Part shown: positions 8,391 through 16,332 of the stretch, piece by piece
Numbering within the stretch: the first letter of the stretch is position 1
Layout of the letters: the number at the start of each line of letters is the position of its first letter
DNA from: Mesorhizobium sp. WSM3862
GTDB taxonomy: Bacteria > Pseudomonadota > Alphaproteobacteria > Rhizobiales > Rhizobiaceae
Direction: 5' to 3'
Length of the DNA stretch: 64,000 nucleotides
NCBI RefSeq assembly: GCF_002294985.1
Contig: NZ_NSGE01000002.1
Coordinates: forward strand, 791,149 to 855,148
Notes under the pieces: model-generated
The model's database searches: none
What the model saw: the letters and a program-made list of their open reading frames with translations, nothing else
Told to the model about the DNA's origin: nothing
Made by a program: the position numbers and the translations under genes

Positions 8391-8657
8391 CTAGCGCCTC
8401 ACCGGAGCCGTGCTTTCCCTGACAATCAAGCGGATTGCCAGCTCGCGTTGCCTCAAATGCAGCCGCTGCGACGGCGATGCCAGGATGTAGTCCGCAGCGA
8501 TGCGGCCCATGTCTCGCGCCGGCACCTCCAGCGTGGTCAATTCCGGTGAGGTGAGTTCCGCGATTTCCAGATTGTCGAAGCCAACGATCGAAACTTGTCC
8601 GGGGACCGCGATCCCGGCGGCATGACAGTATTTGATGGCGCCGGCTGCAAGGAGCTG
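8391..8657 (-). pseudogene. LacI-family regulator, C-terminal remnant
   Basis: About 88 codons are readable from the minus strand and match the end of a LacI/GalR effector domain: LAAGAIKYCHAAGIAVPGQV, SIVGFDNLEIAELTSPELTT and RDMGRIAADYIL, ending in a natural stop at 8391. The helix-turn-helix and the rest of the sensor domain are missing; the fragment begins abruptly at the end of the thiolase gene, which suggests a deletion joined these sequences. Confidence 0.8.
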
Positions 8658-8660
8658 TCA

Positions 8661-9851
8661 TCACCCAGTCGCGCCTGACCGCTCCAGGCAGATCGCCACT
8701 CCCTGTCCCCCGCCGATGCAGAGCGAAGCCAGGCCCTTCCGTGCATCGCGGCGAACCATCTCATGCAGCAGCGTCACCACGATGCGGCAGCCGGAACCGG
8801 CCAGCGGGTGGCCGAGGGCGATGGCGCCGCCGCTCATGTTGATGATGTCCTCGTTCCAGCCCATCTCGCGGTTGACGGCGATGGCCTGCGCGGCGAACGC
8901 TTCGTTGATCTCCATCACGTCGAGATCGGCATGGTGCCAGCCAGCCTTGTCGAGCGCGCGCTGCGAGGCCGCGACGGGGCCGAGGCCCATATCCATCGGC
9001 TCGACGCCTGCGGAAGCGTAGGATGCGATGCGGGCGAGGGGCGTCAGGCCGAGCTCGGTCATCTGCGCTTCCGACATCACAAGCACCGCCGCGGCGCCGT
9101 CATTGAGGCCGGAGGAGTTGCCGGCCGTGATCGTTCCAGCCGTATCGAAGACCGGCTTGAGTCGGCCGAGGCCTTCCATGGTGGTGGAAGGATTGGGGTG
9201 CTCGTCACGCTCGATGACGACATCGCATTGCTTGGCCTCGATCGATACGGGGACGATCTCGTCGTCGAACCTGCCAGCCTGGATGGCGGCGTCGGCCTTC
9301 TCCTGCGAGCGAAGTGCGAACCTGTCCTGTTCCTCGCGGGTGATCTGGTAGCGCTGTGCCAGCGCTTCCGCGGTTACGCCCATATGCACCTGATGGAAGG
9401 CATCCCATAGCCCGTCGGTGATCATGGAATCCTTGACGGTGCGGTCGCCCATGCGGATGCCGCCGCGGACGCCAGAAATGACATGCGGCGCCGAGGTCAT
9501 CGAATCCTGCCCGCCGGCGATCACGCAATCGGCGTCGCCGCAACGTATGGCCTGGGCAGCGAGATGGATCGACTTCTGGCCGGCGCCGCACACTTTGTTG
9601 ACGGTCATGGCGGGCACGCTGACCGGCAGGCCAGCCTTGAGCGCGGCCTGCCGCGCCGGATTCTGCCCGGCGCCGCCGGTCAGCACCTGCCCCATGATCA
9701 CCTCGCCGACGGCATCGGGCGCAAGCTGCGCTTCGGCGAGCATTGCCTGGATAAGCTGCGCCCCCAGCTCCGCCGCCGACAGGCTGGCAAACGCGCCGTT
9801 CAGCTTGCCGATAGGCGTCCGTTTGGCGGCAACAATATAAACGGCGTCCAT
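8661..9851 (-). CDS. Acetyl-CoA C-acetyltransferase (thiolase II family)
   Basis: A 396-residue condensing/thiolytic enzyme converting acetoacetyl-CoA and CoA to two acetyl-CoA (or the reverse). Catalytic residues are visible: C88 in VNKVCGAGQKS, the NEAFA loop, the His of GHPLAGSG and the second Cys in SLCIGGGQG. Start chosen at the ATG at 9851, preceded by GGGGAGGACT; a longer open frame exists upstream but has no thiolase character. It diverges from an acetoacetyl-CoA synthetase gene with a shared 131-bp control region, so the pair can turn acetoacetate into acetyl-CoA. The C-terminus abuts the LacI remnant. Confidence 0.93.
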   Translation of the reverse strand: MDAVYIVAAKRTPIGKLNGAFASLSAAELGAQLIQAMLAEAQLAPDAVGEVIMGQVLTGGAGQNPARQAALKAGLPVSVPAMTVNKVCGAGQKSIHLAAQAIRCGDADCVIAGGQDSMTSAPHVISGVRGGIRMGDRTVKDSMITDGLWDAFHQVHMGVTAEALAQRYQITREEQDRFALRSQEKADAAIQAGRFDDEIVPVSIEAKQCDVVIERDEHPNPSTTMEGLGRLKPVFDTAGTITAGNSSGLNDGAAAVLVMSEAQMTELGLTPLARIASYASAGVEPMDMGLGPVAASQRALDKAGWHHADLDVMEINEAFAAQAIAVNREMGWNEDIINMSGGAIALGHPLAGSGCRIVVTLLHEMVRRDARKGLASLCIGGGQGVAICLERSGATG

Positions 9852-9894
9852 TCCAGTCCTCCCCAAATGCCGATTGCCAGCCTGCGATCGCGGC

Positions 9895-9922
9895 TTGACA
9901 TTCTGGTTATAACCAATAATCT
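9895..9922 (+). promoter_or_regulatory. Promoter with HutC-type operator in the spacer
   Basis: TTGACA (9895-9900) and TAATCT (9917-9922) with 16-bp spacing form a strong sigma-70-like promoter reading toward the acetoacetyl-CoA synthetase gene. Between them lies the perfect palindrome TGGTTATAACCA (9904-9915), resembling GntR/HutC sites. A bound protein would block RNA polymerase. The same 12 bases recur at 16164-16175. Confidence 0.75.
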
Positions 9923-9982
9923 GAAACGCATCGGCAGGCAAGGTCGCGGCATCGAGTCGACCTGCATTGCGGGAGGAAATCC

Positions 9983-11929
9983 ATGTCATCCGTGCTTTGG
10001 ACGCCGGCGCCGGCCGCGTTCCAATCGTCCAATCTTGCGCGCTTTTCGTTGGCCAACGGCTTCGACCCGCACGACTACGAGACGCTGCATCGCTGGTCGA
10101 TCGGCGACCCCGGCGCGTTCTGGCGCGCGGTGTGGGATTTCGCCGGGGTGATCGGCGAAGCTGGCGCGATCTCGTTCCTGCGCGATGACAATGCGCCGAT
10201 GACCGGGAGCCGTTTCCTGCCGGAAGCGACACTCAATCTCGCGGAAAACCTGCTGCGCGGCGATGAGAAGAGGGTGGCTCTCATGGAGGCCGACGAGAGC
10301 GGCCATTTCCGCACCATAACACGGGGCGAACTGCGCCGGCTCGTCGCCAGGACGGCGCATGGCCTGCGCTCGGCCGGCGTTGGCAAGGGCGACTGCGTCG
10401 GCGGCATCATGCCCAATCGTGTCGAAGGGCTCGTGGCGTTGCTGGCGGCGCTGTCGGTCGGCGCTGTCTGGTCGTCCTGCTCGCCGGATTTCGGCGCCGC
10501 CGCGATCGTCGACCGCCTCGGACAGATCGGCGTCAAAGTGCTGTTCGCAGCGTCGCGCTACCGCTATGCGGGCAAGGAGCATGACATCTCAGGCAGGCTG
10601 GCCGAGATCATCGCCGCGATGCCGGGTGTGACGACGCTGGTGCTGACCGGCGAAGCTGGCGCTAGGCCCGACTGCGCGGCGGATTGCATTTCGTTCGGCG
10701 ATTTCGGTAGCGACGCCCCGCTCGCCTTCGAGCGCGTGTCCTTCGACCATCCGGCGTATGTGCTCTACACCTCCGGCACGACAGGCGCGCCGAAGGCGAT
10801 CGTCCACCGCGCCGGCGGCGTGCTGCTCCAGCATCTCAAGGAACACCTGCTGCATGGCGATGTTCGCCCGGGCGACGTCATGAGCTGGTACACCAACACC
10901 GCCTGGATGATGTATCACTGGCTAATCTCGGGCTTCGCCTGCGGCGCCACCGTGGTGCTCTATGACGGCGCGCCGATCCTGAAGACGGCTGGGGGCCGCG
11001 ACCCCAGCCCGCTCTGGACGATGGCGGAGCGCGCCAAGGTCACGCATTTCGGCACCAGCCCCAAATATCTGGCCACGCTTGCTGCTGAAAACTACACGCC
11101 GGGACGCTTGCACGATCTGTCGTCGCTGCGCTCGCTGCTGTCGGCTGGCGCGCCGGTCTCTCCCGGCCAGTTCGACTGGGTCTACGAGCATGTGAAGCGC
11201 GACATGATCTTCGCGTCGATCTCGGGCGGCACCGAGATCATCGGCTGCTTCCTGCTGGGCTCGCCGCTCCATCCCGTGCGGCGCGGCGAGCTGACCGTGA
11301 AGGGGCTTGGTCTCGCGGTGGCTGTTATGGACGAGCGCAATGCGCCGGTCATCGGCCGCCAGGGCGATCTCGTCTGCACCGAGCCGTTCCCGTCCATGCC
11401 GCTGACCTTCTGGGGCAAGGACGGCGACGCGCGTTATCACGCCACCTATTTCGCCGCGCGCCGCGAAATCTGGACGCATGGCGACGTCGCCGAGATGACG
11501 GCTTACGGCTCTGGAGTCATCCACGGCCGCTCGGACACGACGCTGAAGCCCGGCGGCGTCCGCATCGGCACGGCCGAGATCTACGCGGCGTGCGAGAACT
11601 TTCCCGAGATCGAGGATTGCCTGGTCTTTGGCGCGCCCTTCGAGGGCGACGAAGAGATCGTGCTCTGCGTCAAGCTCAACGGCGGTTTTATGCTGACTCC
11701 CGAACTTGCCGCGAAAATCCGCAAAGCGATCCGCGAAGGCGCTTCGCCGCGCCACGTGCCGCATCGCATCCATGCAGTGCAAGCCGTGCCCTATACGCTG
11801 AACGGCAAAAGGGTGGAGGGTGCCGCGCGCACCACACTCGAGGGCAAGCCGGTTAAGAACATGGCCTCACTCGCAAATCCCGCCTGCCTGGATGAATACC
11901 GTGTGCTCGACCGGAGCAAGGCGGCATGA
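9983..11929 (+). CDS. aacS: Acetoacetyl-CoA synthetase (acetoacetate-CoA ligase)
   Basis: A 648-residue ANL-superfamily ligase that activates acetoacetate with ATP and CoA in the cytoplasm. The length and the subfamily motif VWSSCSPDFG point to AacS rather than acetyl-CoA synthetase. The AMP-binding P-loop YTSGTTGAPKAIVH, the WYTNTAWMMYHW block, the adenylate motif GRSDTTLKPGGVRIGTAEIY and the terminal lysine region TLNGKRVE are all intact. GGGAGGAA precedes the ATG. It opens an operon that continues through a thiolase-fold protein, DUF35, MaoC and MFS genes, and its promoter carries the HutC-type palindrome. Confidence 0.93.
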   Translation: MSSVLWTPAPAAFQSSNLARFSLANGFDPHDYETLHRWSIGDPGAFWRAVWDFAGVIGEAGAISFLRDDNAPMTGSRFLPEATLNLAENLLRGDEKRVALMEADESGHFRTITRGELRRLVARTAHGLRSAGVGKGDCVGGIMPNRVEGLVALLAALSVGAVWSSCSPDFGAAAIVDRLGQIGVKVLFAASRYRYAGKEHDISGRLAEIIAAMPGVTTLVLTGEAGARPDCAADCISFGDFGSDAPLAFERVSFDHPAYVLYTSGTTGAPKAIVHRAGGVLLQHLKEHLLHGDVRPGDVMSWYTNTAWMMYHWLISGFACGATVVLYDGAPILKTAGGRDPSPLWTMAERAKVTHFGTSPKYLATLAAENYTPGRLHDLSSLRSLLSAGAPVSPGQFDWVYEHVKRDMIFASISGGTEIIGCFLLGSPLHPVRRGELTVKGLGLAVAVMDERNAPVIGRQGDLVCTEPFPSMPLTFWGKDGDARYHATYFAARREIWTHGDVAEMTAYGSGVIHGRSDTTLKPGGVRIGTAEIYAACENFPEIEDCLVFGAPFEGDEEIVLCVKLNGGFMLTPELAAKIRKAIREGASPRHVPHRIHAVQAVPYTLNGKRVEGAARTTLEGKPVKNMASLANPACLDEYRVLDRSKAA

Positions 11930-13077
11930 GCCGGTCGAAGGGATCGATCGTGGGCATCGGCGAATTGAAGCCGCAGCGACTGACGCAAGGCGTGACGACG
12001 CTGCAAATGATCGCCGAGGTATCGCGCCTGGCGGTGCTCGACGCCGGGCTGGAGCCGGCGGCGATCGACGGGCTGCTCGTCGGGCCGCAGGTCGGCGAGA
12101 CGCCGCAGCATGTTCCGGCGACGATCGCCGAATATCTCGGCCTCGCGCCGACCATGGCCAATGTCGTCGACCTTGGCGGCGCTTCCGGCGCCGGCATGGT
12201 CTGGCGCGCCGCGGCCGCGATCGAGGCCGGCATGTGCGAGACGGTGCTGTGCGTGCTCGCCAACAACCGCGAGGAGACGGCGCCCCGTTCTCCCAACCGC
12301 AATCCGATCCGCGAGTTCGACGTGCCCTTCGGCGCCTCGGGCGCCAACATTTCCTACGCGCTGCTGATGCAGGCGCATATGGCGGAATACGGCTCGACTG
12401 CACCTGATTTCGCCGCGATCGCCGCGGCGGCCCTCGCCAACGCCCAGCTCAATCCCGACGCCATCTTCTACGGCAAGGTTGCTGATGTCGATGCGGTCCT
12501 TGCCTCGCCGATGATCGCCTCGCCGCTGCATCTGCTCGAAATCGTCATGCCGGTCGCCGGCGGCGAAGCGGTCGTTGTCACCTCGGCCGATCGCGCGCGC
12601 TCGCTGCGCAAGCCGCCTGTCCATCTGCTCGGCGCCGGCGAGAAAGTCACGCACCGCGCCGTCAGCCAGGCGCCGAGCCTCACCTCCGGTCCGCTGAAGA
12701 GCGCCATGGCGCGGGCCTTCCATCAGTCCGGCACAGATGCCGATGCGATGGACCTTCTGTCGCTCTACGATTGCTACACGATCATGGTCGCGACCACGGT
12801 CGAGGATGCCGGCCTCTGCGCGCCGGGCCAGTTCGGCGCGTGGCTCTGCGATCACGACCTTTCCCACAAGGGCGACAAGCCGCTCAACACCCATGGCGGC
12901 CAGCTCGGCTTCGGCCAACCCGACCTTGCCGGCGGCATGACCCATGTCGTCGAGGCGGTGCGTCAATTGCGGGGCGAGGCGGGCGAGCGCCAGATCGGCA
13001 AGGCGGGGCTCGCGCTGGTCACCGGCAATGGCGCGACGATGAGCGAAGCCACCGCGCTCGTATTGGGAGCCGCTTGA
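11926..13077 (+). CDS. Thiolase-fold protein without catalytic cysteines (Ltp2/SCP-x-like aldolase)
   Basis: A 383-residue thiolase-superfamily protein. The nucleophile position of real thiolases is replaced by VDLGGASGAG and the C-terminal Cys motif by VTGNGATMSEA; the GHP motif is replaced by THGGQLGFGQP. Loss of these residues together with a DUF35 partner and a MaoC hydratase in the next two genes is the signature of the Ltp2 group, which performs retro-aldol cleavage of a beta-hydroxyacyl-CoA instead of thiolysis (known from bacterial steroid side-chain degradation). Here the substrate is unknown. Overlaps the stop of aacS by 4 bases. An inactive or biosynthetic condensing role is the alternative. 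Confidence 0.8.
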   Translation: MSRSKGSIVGIGELKPQRLTQGVTTLQMIAEVSRLAVLDAGLEPAAIDGLLVGPQVGETPQHVPATIAEYLGLAPTMANVVDLGGASGAGMVWRAAAAIEAGMCETVLCVLANNREETAPRSPNRNPIREFDVPFGASGANISYALLMQAHMAEYGSTAPDFAAIAAAALANAQLNPDAIFYGKVADVDAVLASPMIASPLHLLEIVMPVAGGEAVVVTSADRARSLRKPPVHLLGAGEKVTHRAVSQAPSLTSGPLKSAMARAFHQSGTDADAMDLLSLYDCYTIMVATTVEDAGLCAPGQFGAWLCDHDLSHKGDKPLNTHGGQLGFGQPDLAGGMTHVVEAVRQLRGEAGERQIGKAGLALVTGNGATMSEATALVLGAA

Positions 13078-13517
13078 TGGCCATCGATCTCAACACGCTG
13101 AAAATCCCCGGTCCAACGATCACCGCGCAGACCAAGCCATTCTGGGATGCCTCCGCCGAAGGACGGCTGACCATCCAGCACTGCGAGGACTGCGGCAAGG
13201 CCATCTTCTATCCGCGCCCGATCTGCCCGCATTGCTGGAGCAAGCGGCTGCTCTGGAAAGACGCATCGGGCAGGGGGCGGCTCAAATCCTTTTCGGAGGT
13301 GCATAAGCCGGGCCATCCCGGCTGGCTGCCTGCCGCACCTTATGTGGTCGGCCTGGTCGAATTGGTCGAAGGCTCGACGATGCTGAGCTTCATCCTGGCC
13401 GGCACACGGCCGCTACAGATCGGGGCCATGCTGCTGTTTGCGCCGACCGCCATCGGCGGCCGTGTCCTGCCGGCCTTCAAACCAGTCGAACCCGGACAAG
13501 AGGAGAAGCCTAAATGA
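13077..13517 (+). CDS. DUF35 (Zn-ribbon/OB-fold) acyl-CoA-binding partner
   Basis: A 146-residue protein with an N-terminal rubredoxin-like zinc ribbon (C36, C39, C50, C53: HCEDCG and PICPHC) followed by an OB-fold half (GRGRLKSFSEVHK, PYVVGLVELVEG). DUF35 proteins bind thiolase-fold enzymes and present or channel the acyl-CoA; they are usually encoded beside them. Start at the ATG that overlaps the preceding stop (TGATG). Confidence 0.88.
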   Translation: MAIDLNTLKIPGPTITAQTKPFWDASAEGRLTIQHCEDCGKAIFYPRPICPHCWSKRLLWKDASGRGRLKSFSEVHKPGHPGWLPAAPYVVGLVELVEGSTMLSFILAGTRPLQIGAMLLFAPTAIGGRVLPAFKPVEPGQEEKPK

Positions 13518-13966
13518 GCACCGAGACGAAAGACGGTTGGATGGGGGTCGTGAAAGGTCGTCCGCAGGTCGGGTCCTTCGCCGAGCGCACGCGGCGCACG
13601 CGGATGAGCGACATCGAGGCCTTCACCGACATCACCGGCGATCGCAACCCGCTGCATTACGACCGCGCGCTGGCCGAGAAGTCGGTATTCGGCAAGCTGA
13701 TCGTCCAGGGCGGCGTCACCTCCGGCATCCTCAACGCGCTGGTCGCCGAGGACTTGCCCGGCCCCGGAACTGTGTTCCTCGAAGTGGCCTGGAAGTTCGT
13801 CAAGGCGGTCGGCGTTGACGAGGAGATCACCGGTCGCGTGGAGGTCAAGGAAGTGCGTCCCGACAAGCCGATCTGCAAGATCGAGACCAGCGTGCGCAAC
13901 CGCCAGGGCGAGCTTTGCCTCGTCGGCACCGCCACGGTGTTCACCGTTCCGCTCCAAGGCGCATGA
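13514..13966 (+). CDS. MaoC-family (R)-specific enoyl-CoA hydratase
   Basis: A 150-residue hot-dog-fold hydratase. The hydratase-2 motif is present: FTDITGDRNPLHYD with D43 and H48, then the FGKLIVQGGVTSGIL segment that shapes the CoA tunnel. It would hydrate an enoyl-CoA to the beta-hydroxyacyl-CoA on which the neighbouring aldolase-like protein could act. Overlaps DUF35 by 4 bases and the MFS gene by 4 bases, which argues for one translationally coupled unit. Confidence 0.88.
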   Translation: MSTETKDGWMGVVKGRPQVGSFAERTRRTRMSDIEAFTDITGDRNPLHYDRALAEKSVFGKLIVQGGVTSGILNALVAEDLPGPGTVFLEVAWKFVKAVGVDEEITGRVEVKEVRPDKPICKIETSVRNRQGELCLVGTATVFTVPLQGA

Positions 13967-15207
13967 GCACGATCGGTGGCGGCCGGCTTGATATGGCGGC
14001 CGACAGCGAGCGTTGGCGCGTGCTGTCGCTGCTTTGCCTCGCGGTCGTCTTGTCGCTGACAACCTGGTTTTCGGCGACTGCGATACTTCCCGAACTGAAG
14101 CAGGAATTGGCGCTGAGCGCGAGCGCTGAGGCGTGGCTGACCAATGGCGTCCAGGTCGGTTTCGTCATCGGAGCACTAGCGGCGAGCCTGGTCAACCTTC
14201 CCGATCTTGTCCGGCTCAGCCGCCTGATGGCGGCCGCCGCTTTTGTCGCCGCGCTCGCCAATGCGAGCCTGCTGTTTCATCTCGGGCCGGGCGGCGTGAT
14301 CGCCGCGCGTATTGTCACCGGCGCAGCGCTTGCCGGCGTCTATCCGCCGGCGCTTAAGCTGGTCGCCACCTGGTTCACGCGCGACCGGGGGCTGGCGCTC
14401 GGCGCAGTCATCGGCGCGCTCACCATCGGCTCGGCGCTGCCGCATCTCTTTCGCGCTGTCCTGACCGCGCTCGACTGGCGGCCGGTGGTCGCGGCCGCCA
14501 GCGTCGCAACGGCGGCGGGCGCGCTGCTTTTCCTGCTCTTTGCCAGGGAAGGACCCTATCCCTTTGGCAAGGCTATCTTCGAACCCTCGCGCATCGGCCG
14601 GGTGTTCCGTGAAAAGCCGCTGCTCCTCTCCAATCTCGGTTACCTCGGCCACATGTGGGAACTCTACGCCATGTGGGCCTGGTTGCTTGCCTACACGCGC
14701 GCCGCTTTCGAAGCGCAGGCGATCGGGACTGCCGCAACTGCTTCGCTCTCGACCTTCCTTGTCGTGGCGTCCGGCATCCTCGGCTGCCTGCTCGGCGGCT
14801 ATCTGTCGGACCGCATCGGCCGCACTGCCACCACCGCCGGCATGATGCTCGTCTCGGGCGGCTGCGCGCTGCTGATGGGCTTTCTCTTCACCGGCCCGCT
14901 ATGGCTGTTCATGTTGGTGGCGATCGTCTGGGGCGTTTCGGTTGTGGGCGATTCGGCGCAGTTCTCCGCCGCCGTCACCGAGCTTGCCGACCGCCGCTTC
15001 GTCGGCACCGCATTGTCGGTGCAACTGGGACTGGGTTTCGCGCTGACTGTGCTCGCCATCTGGCTGACGCCGCGCTTCGCCGACTTCATCGGCGGCTGGC
15101 GCTGGGCCTTCCTGCTGCTGGTTCCCGGGCCGCTTCTGGGGGCGATCGCCATGCTATGGTTGCGAAACTTGCCGGAGAGCGAGAAAATGGCAGGCGGGCT
15201 CCGCTAG
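13963..15207 (+). CDS. MFS transporter
   Basis: A 414-residue major-facilitator protein with about 12 hydrophobic helices. The A-motif-like loop GGYLSDRIGRTAT lies between helices 8 and 9, and TWFTRDRGLALGAVIGAL in the first half is typical of the NarK/CynX-like organic anion carriers. Last gene of the aacS operon, so it may import the acid (for example a keto- or branched acid) that the operon degrades, or export a by-product. Substrate cannot be read from sequence. Confidence 0.85.
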   Translation: MSTIGGGRLDMAADSERWRVLSLLCLAVVLSLTTWFSATAILPELKQELALSASAEAWLTNGVQVGFVIGALAASLVNLPDLVRLSRLMAAAAFVAALANASLLFHLGPGGVIAARIVTGAALAGVYPPALKLVATWFTRDRGLALGAVIGALTIGSALPHLFRAVLTALDWRPVVAAASVATAAGALLFLLFAREGPYPFGKAIFEPSRIGRVFREKPLLLSNLGYLGHMWELYAMWAWLLAYTRAAFEAQAIGTAATASLSTFLVVASGILGCLLGGYLSDRIGRTATTAGMMLVSGGCALLMGFLFTGPLWLFMLVAIVWGVSVVGDSAQFSAAVTELADRRFVGTALSVQLGLGFALTVLAIWLTPRFADFIGGWRWAFLLLVPGPLLGAIAMLWLRNLPESEKMAGGLR

Positions 15208-15277
15208 GAGCCGCTGCCGCTACTTGAGTCGCGGCAAATGATGATCCGGGCATTTGCCCGCAGCCTGAAGACCGGTG

Positions 15278-16132
15278 ATGGAACAAGCAACCAGAACGCG
15301 CGGGCGTCCTCGTTACGACCAGGAAGACGCCGAAGCGGCCGAGGCCTTCCGCTCGATCGGCTCCAAAGTCCAGCTCAACCGGGATGAGGCTGCGCCGCTC
15401 TGGGTGCAGTTGCGCAACCAGGTCGAGGAGGCGATCAACACCGGCCTGCTGGCCGCCAATTCGCGCATTCCCTCGGAACAGGCGCTCTGCGATTTCTTCG
15501 GCGTTTCGCGCCCCGTCGTGCGCGCGGCGATCGGCTCGCTCTCCAACGAAGGCCGTATCATCAAGATGCCGCGCAAGGGTATGTTCGTCGCGGCACCGCG
15601 CGAGCATGTCGACTTCATGACCGCCAATCTCGGCGTGTTCGACGACTTGACCGCCAAGGGCCACAAGGTCTCGACCCGCACGCTGGAGGTCTACCGCTGC
15701 CCGCCGAGCGAAAAGGAGTCCAAGGTTTTCGGCATTCCGGCCAGCGGCAGCGTCGTCCGCATCAGCCGCGTCTACATGACCGACGGCACGCCGATCACCA
15801 TGACGCGCATCAGCCTGCCTGGGCACCGTGTGCCGGGGCTGGAAAATATCCTATCGGAGAACCAGTCGGTGTTCGGCACCATCCGCGCTTTGTTCGGTCT
15901 GACGGTGAAGCGCGCCGACCGCTGGCTGCGCGCCGCCCTTCCCACCAAGGAAGAGGCCGAGCAGATGGGCGTCGCCGCCAACACGCCGCTGATCGAGATC
16001 GAGTCGATCGCCTATGACGCCGACGGCGCGGCGCTCGAATATTACGAGGCCTTCTACAACTCCTCTGTCGCCCGCATCCACATGGCGGTCGAGCAGCCAT
16101 CGACGACGGTGAACGGCGTCGATCGAACCTGA
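15278..16132 (+). CDS. GntR-family regulator, HutC type with UTRA domain
   Basis: A 284-residue repressor candidate. After a charged N-terminal tail the winged helix spans about residues 35-105 (PLWVQLRNQVEEAI, SRIPSEQALCDFFGVSRPVV, EGRIIKMPRKGMFV), followed by a UTRA effector domain (residues 120-270, with TMTRISLPG and the terminal EYYEAFYNSS). A GTG at 15275 directly before the ATG is an alternative start. It lies between two operons whose promoters carry TGGTTATAACCA, the expected kind of HutC-family site, and is the obvious candidate to bind both. Confidence 0.9.
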   Translation: MEQATRTRGRPRYDQEDAEAAEAFRSIGSKVQLNRDEAAPLWVQLRNQVEEAINTGLLAANSRIPSEQALCDFFGVSRPVVRAAIGSLSNEGRIIKMPRKGMFVAAPREHVDFMTANLGVFDDLTAKGHKVSTRTLEVYRCPPSEKESKVFGIPASGSVVRISRVYMTDGTPITMTRISLPGHRVPGLENILSENQSVFGTIRALFGLTVKRADRWLRAALPTKEEAEQMGVAANTPLIEIESIAYDADGAALEYYEAFYNSSVARIHMAVEQPSTTVNGVDRT

Positions 16133-16162
16133 GTTGCGCTCCTCCAAAAAAGTTTCCGTTTT

Positions 16163-16206
16163 CTGGTTATAACCAGATTGACGGGCTCGGGAAGCTTCTG
16201 TAACGT
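16163..16206 (+). promoter_or_regulatory. HutC-type operator and promoter of the sugar operon
   Basis: The 14-bp perfect palindrome CTGGTTATAACCAG (16163-16176) is followed by TTGACG (16178-16183) and, after a 17-bp spacer, TAACGT (16201-16206). The operator touches the -35 element, so a bound repressor would occlude the promoter. It shares 12 identical bases with the site before aacS. Confidence 0.75.
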
Positions 16207-16246
16207 CCCTGTCATGGGGTCGGGAGGAGCCTGACCCGGAGGCATT

Positions 16247-16321
16247 ATCAGGACAGGTGGGCTTGCGGCGCTGCTTCGGCGGCGAGGGCGGAGTTTTGCC
16301 CGCTCTCAAGTCCGTCCTGAT
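16247..16321 (+). promoter_or_regulatory. Structured 5' leader of the sugar operon (possible cis-acting RNA)
   Basis: About 120 nt separate the predicted -10 from the first start codon. An 8-bp closing stem, ATCAGGAC (16247-16254) with GTCCTGAT (16314-16321), encloses two inner hairpins: GCGCTGC-TTCG-GCGGCG-like around 16268-16283 and GGGC...GCCC around 16286-16301. The closing stem's 3' arm sits next to the ribosome site. It resembles no riboswitch that I know; a purely coincidental GC-rich fold is possible. Confidence 0.4.
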
Positions 16322-16332
16322 GGAGGACGTGC

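Noticed and set aside
9852..10232. Upstream extension of the thiolase frame
   Set aside because: It runs antisense through the aacS start, and a well-placed ATG with a strong ribosome site exists at 9851.
16268..16301. Known riboswitch in the sugar-operon leader
   Set aside because: None of the conserved cores that I know (TPP, SAM, cobalamin, glycine, FMN) is visible, so only a generic structured leader is reported.
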